From contig JALWZV010000032.1 in assembly GCA_027002315.1 (NCBI GenBank), positions 1 through 21,577 on the forward strand: a stretch of DNA of 21,577 nucleotides, written 5' to 3'. The stretch comes from Candidatus Roizmanbacteria bacterium (GTDB lineage Bacteria > Patescibacteriota > Microgenomatia > UBA1406 > GWC2-37-13). The notes under the pieces are model-generated. The model was not told the DNA's origin and ran no database searches. It saw nothing but the letters and a program-made list of their open reading frames with translations. Numbering within the stretch: the first letter of the stretch is position 1; each line of letters opens with the position of its first letter. Of the stretch, positions 19,978-21,577 are shown one piece after another. Both the position numbers and the translations under genes were made by a program.

Positions 19978-20242
19978 TTCACGTCATTGCGAAGAACGAA
20001 GCCACGCTAAGCGCGGTGAAGTGACGTGATAATCCCAAAATCGTCACCGCGAGCGAGCGATGAGCGAGCGTTGCGATCTCCGCCGTTATGGTACTTAGCC
20101 TGTCGTTGTAACGAATACCGTCATTGCGATGAACGAAGAGACGTGGCAATCTCCGCCGTTATGGTATTCAATACTAAATACTAGATACAATTATCTTCAT
20201 TCTTTATTGTTTAAAAATTAAACATTAACTCATTAAAAATTC
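19978..20242. repeat. intergenic repeat element, copy 2, in the gap after pyrG
   Basis: The 381-nt gap from 19913 to 20293 has no gene. It carries two tandem versions of one unit: CGTCATTGCGAAGAACGAAG (from 19982) and CGTCATTGCGATGAACGAAG (from 20119), each ending in TCTCCGCCGTTATGGTA (about 20079 and 20150). TCACGTCA (19979-19986) pairs with TGACGTGA (20022-20029), and a GCGAGCGAGCG stretch lies near 20050. The end TATTCAATACTAAATAC and the 27-nt segment 20216-20242 are shared with copy 1 at 6157-6220. The rest, to 20293, is AT-rich with GAAATTAGAAATT. Palindromes may also stop transcription after pyrG, but no T tract marks an intrinsic terminator. Confidence 0.75.
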
Positions 20243-20293
20243 ATTTAAAATTAAAAATTTGAAATTAGAAATTTCACTTTATTCGAAAGACTA

Positions 20294-21307
20294 TTATATT
20301 TGTGCCCCTTTTATCTCATCTAAAACAATCTCTTCAAAATCACCTAATGGCTCCATAGCAACTATCGGATAAGACTCTCTGTTTAAACTTAACCTTTCCA
20401 AGTTTGTCCCAACAACCACTTCATTCTCTCCATCGCTTATTATTTCTTGAAATTGGCTTACTGCAGGTAGTCGCTCTTGTAATGATTTGATGATGGGTGG
20501 CTCAGCACATACCTTTCCTTGAATAATTTCTCTATTAAAACCCAAAATGACTCCCTTCCGTGTTCTTCTTATGTTTATTAAAAAATTAACAACCTGTTCA
20601 AACTTAACACCTGGAGGTAGACGTATAATACTTTTAAAAGTTTTGAGAACTCTATCGTTATCCTGTTCCATCTGTCTTGAAACGACCTCAAATATACTAA
20701 CAGGTCTTTCAGGAGTATTAAGTCTTTTGTGTCTAATTACTGCCTCTGACAAGCTGTCGTTTAACGCATCTAAAAAATTTTCTGCTACTTCACTTGCGTT
20801 CTGTAACTCTTCAAAAAGGTTAAAATTAACCTCATTATTTCTCAAATCGCTTCGTACTTTATCTATCCAGTTATCTACAAGCCAAGGAGAGATAAAACGC
20901 ATTGTTGCTGCAACAAAACTCCAATCCTCTCCATAATAACTATTTCCAAAAGCTACATCATATAAGTTATCTGGGTTATTCAAGTATACAAGGTAAAAAC
21001 CAGCCTGACCTTTTGCTATAGCTGAGATATTCAAGTGATAAAAATCGTCAGGTGCTCTTATAGAAATCCTTCCCCTTTGAATCCATTCTAAAACTGTAAA
21101 CACATCTTCAAACCTCAAAAACCAAATATCATTTTTTTCCTTCACTAATCTTCCAGTAGTTAATTTTTTTAGAATAGAAGATACAGAAAGATCATCTTTC
21201 ATCTTTTGTAAAATTTCATACTCTTGAGCTAATATCTCAAATCCACCTAATTTATGGAAATACTTATTCTCATATATTCCTCTTTCTATTGTGCTATTAT
21301 CATCCAT
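20294..21307 (-). CDS. hypothetical protein, unrecognised (337 residues)
   Basis: I do not recognise this family. It has no signal peptide and no membrane segment. The first 100 residues are mixed alpha/beta, with LRFEDVFTVLEWIQRGRISIRAPDD split around a charged turn. A middle part, DVAFGNSYYGEDWSFVAATM, is rich in aromatic residues and is followed by FISPWLVDNWIDKV. Residues about 175-260 look helical. The C-terminus (about 270-337) is likely beta-rich with VVVGTN and IVAMEPLGDFEEIV. A TATAAT box lies 7 nt before the ATG. It is the first complete gene after the repeat region and reads toward it. Composition is like its neighbours. Real-gene status rests on length and the promoter. Confidence 0.7.
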   Translation of the reverse strand: MDDNSTIERGIYENKYFHKLGGFEILAQEYEILQKMKDDLSVSSILKKLTTGRLVKEKNDIWFLRFEDVFTVLEWIQRGRISIRAPDDFYHLNISAIAKGQAGFYLVYLNNPDNLYDVAFGNSYYGEDWSFVAATMRFISPWLVDNWIDKVRSDLRNNEVNFNLFEELQNASEVAENFLDALNDSLSEAVIRHKRLNTPERPVSIFEVVSRQMEQDNDRVLKTFKSIIRLPPGVKFEQVVNFLINIRRTRKGVILGFNREIIQGKVCAEPPIIKSLQERLPAVSQFQEIISDGENEVVVGTNLERLSLNRESYPIVAMEPLGDFEEIVLDEIKGAQI

Positions 21308-21314
21308 ATTACTT

Positions 21315-21320
21315 ATTATA
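21315..21320 (-). promoter_or_regulatory. -10 box for a leaderless mRNA of the 337-residue protein
   Basis: TATAAT on the minus strand ends 7 nt before the ATG at 21307. No clear -35 at 16-18 nt. Confidence 0.5.
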
Positions 21321-21390
21321 AGTTACAAATAAATTCTAATTAAAAAAATAACAAGCGTTTACAGATAACTATTAAAACAACATCAATCTT

Positions 21391-21577
21391 TTACCTACTT
21401 ATATTTTTAAGAAGCTTGTCCAATGTGTTTACATCATCGTCAAATATTGTTAAGCCAAATTTAACAATATTTAATTTCTGTTCCTTAGTATTAATACCTT
21501 CTATCCACTTACCCATTGACCTATGTAAAAGCTCTGCTCCCAAATACTGACAAAAAATCTTTTCATCACTAATTTTT
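21391..21577 (-). CDS. C-terminal end of an unknown protein, cut by the window edge
   Basis: The minus-strand frame is open from the window edge to TAA at 21391-21393 and gives 61 residues. They include CQYLGAELLHRSMGKWIEG, LNIVKFGLTIFDDD and end in LDKLLKNISR. The amphipathic pattern looks like a folded helical domain. The other two minus-strand frames are interrupted. I do not recognise the family. The next gene downstream starts 83 nt away with its own -10 box. Confidence 0.5.
   Translation of the reverse strand, partial: KISDEKIFCQYLGAELLHRSMGKWIEGINTKEQKLNIVKFGLTIFDDDVNTLDKLLKNISR

Overview
The window looks like a piece of a small, AT-rich Patescibacteria (Candidate Phyla Radiation) genome, perhaps Microgenomates. 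This rests on protein form, not on any search. TruB lacks its PUA tail, trigger factor lacks the FKBP-type prolyl isomerase domain, RsmI lacks its C-terminal tail, and a small DUF5660-like protein lies beside tig. TAA, TAG and TGA all act as stops. Shine-Dalgarno motifs are scarce, and many genes have a -10 box only 6-8 nt before the ATG.

Layout. 43-675: truB (minus). 756-1177: tRNA-Gly, -Lys, -Val and -Asp, each recognisable by cloverleaf and anticodon. 1211-1869: a perfect promoter, a terminator-like hairpin ending at the start codon, and a secreted lysozyme-like hydrolase. 2006-3527: trigger factor and a DUF5660-like protein. 3532-5804 (minus): a second hydrolase of the same family, coupled by an ATGA overlap to a multi-membrane-spanning GT39/PMT-type glycosyltransferase. 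5812-6371: an intergenic region of palindromes and repeats. 6372-6926 (minus): a membrane-anchored methyltransferase resembling FAM173 lysine methyltransferases. 6989-8776: rmuC-rsmI operon.

8763-15008 is the accessory part. A 1912-residue protein (9270-15008) combines two GHKL (Bergerat-fold) ATPase modules, a seven-bladed beta-propeller between them and a C-terminal HExxH zinc-protease-like domain. On its left lie a broken small membrane-protein gene and a 3' fragment of a DUF59 (MIP18/SufT-like) gene. On its right lies an intact copy of the same DUF59 gene. The two copies differ almost only at synonymous sites, so the giant gene probably arrived by recombination with a homologous donor segment and split an older DUF59-small-membrane-protein order.

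15009-16090 (minus): DUF59 protein and an endonuclease/exonuclease/phosphatase family enzyme, with an ATGA overlap. 16207-19912: topA and pyrG, overlapping by 17 nt. 19913-20293: a second copy of the intergenic repeat family. 20294-21577 (minus): an unrecognised 337-residue protein and the C-terminal end of another unknown protein that runs off the window.

The housekeeping genes serve tRNA and rRNA modification, protein folding, DNA topology and CTP synthesis, with a cell-envelope group alongside. The giant GHKL-propeller-GHKL-zincin protein is the best candidate for an undescribed system.
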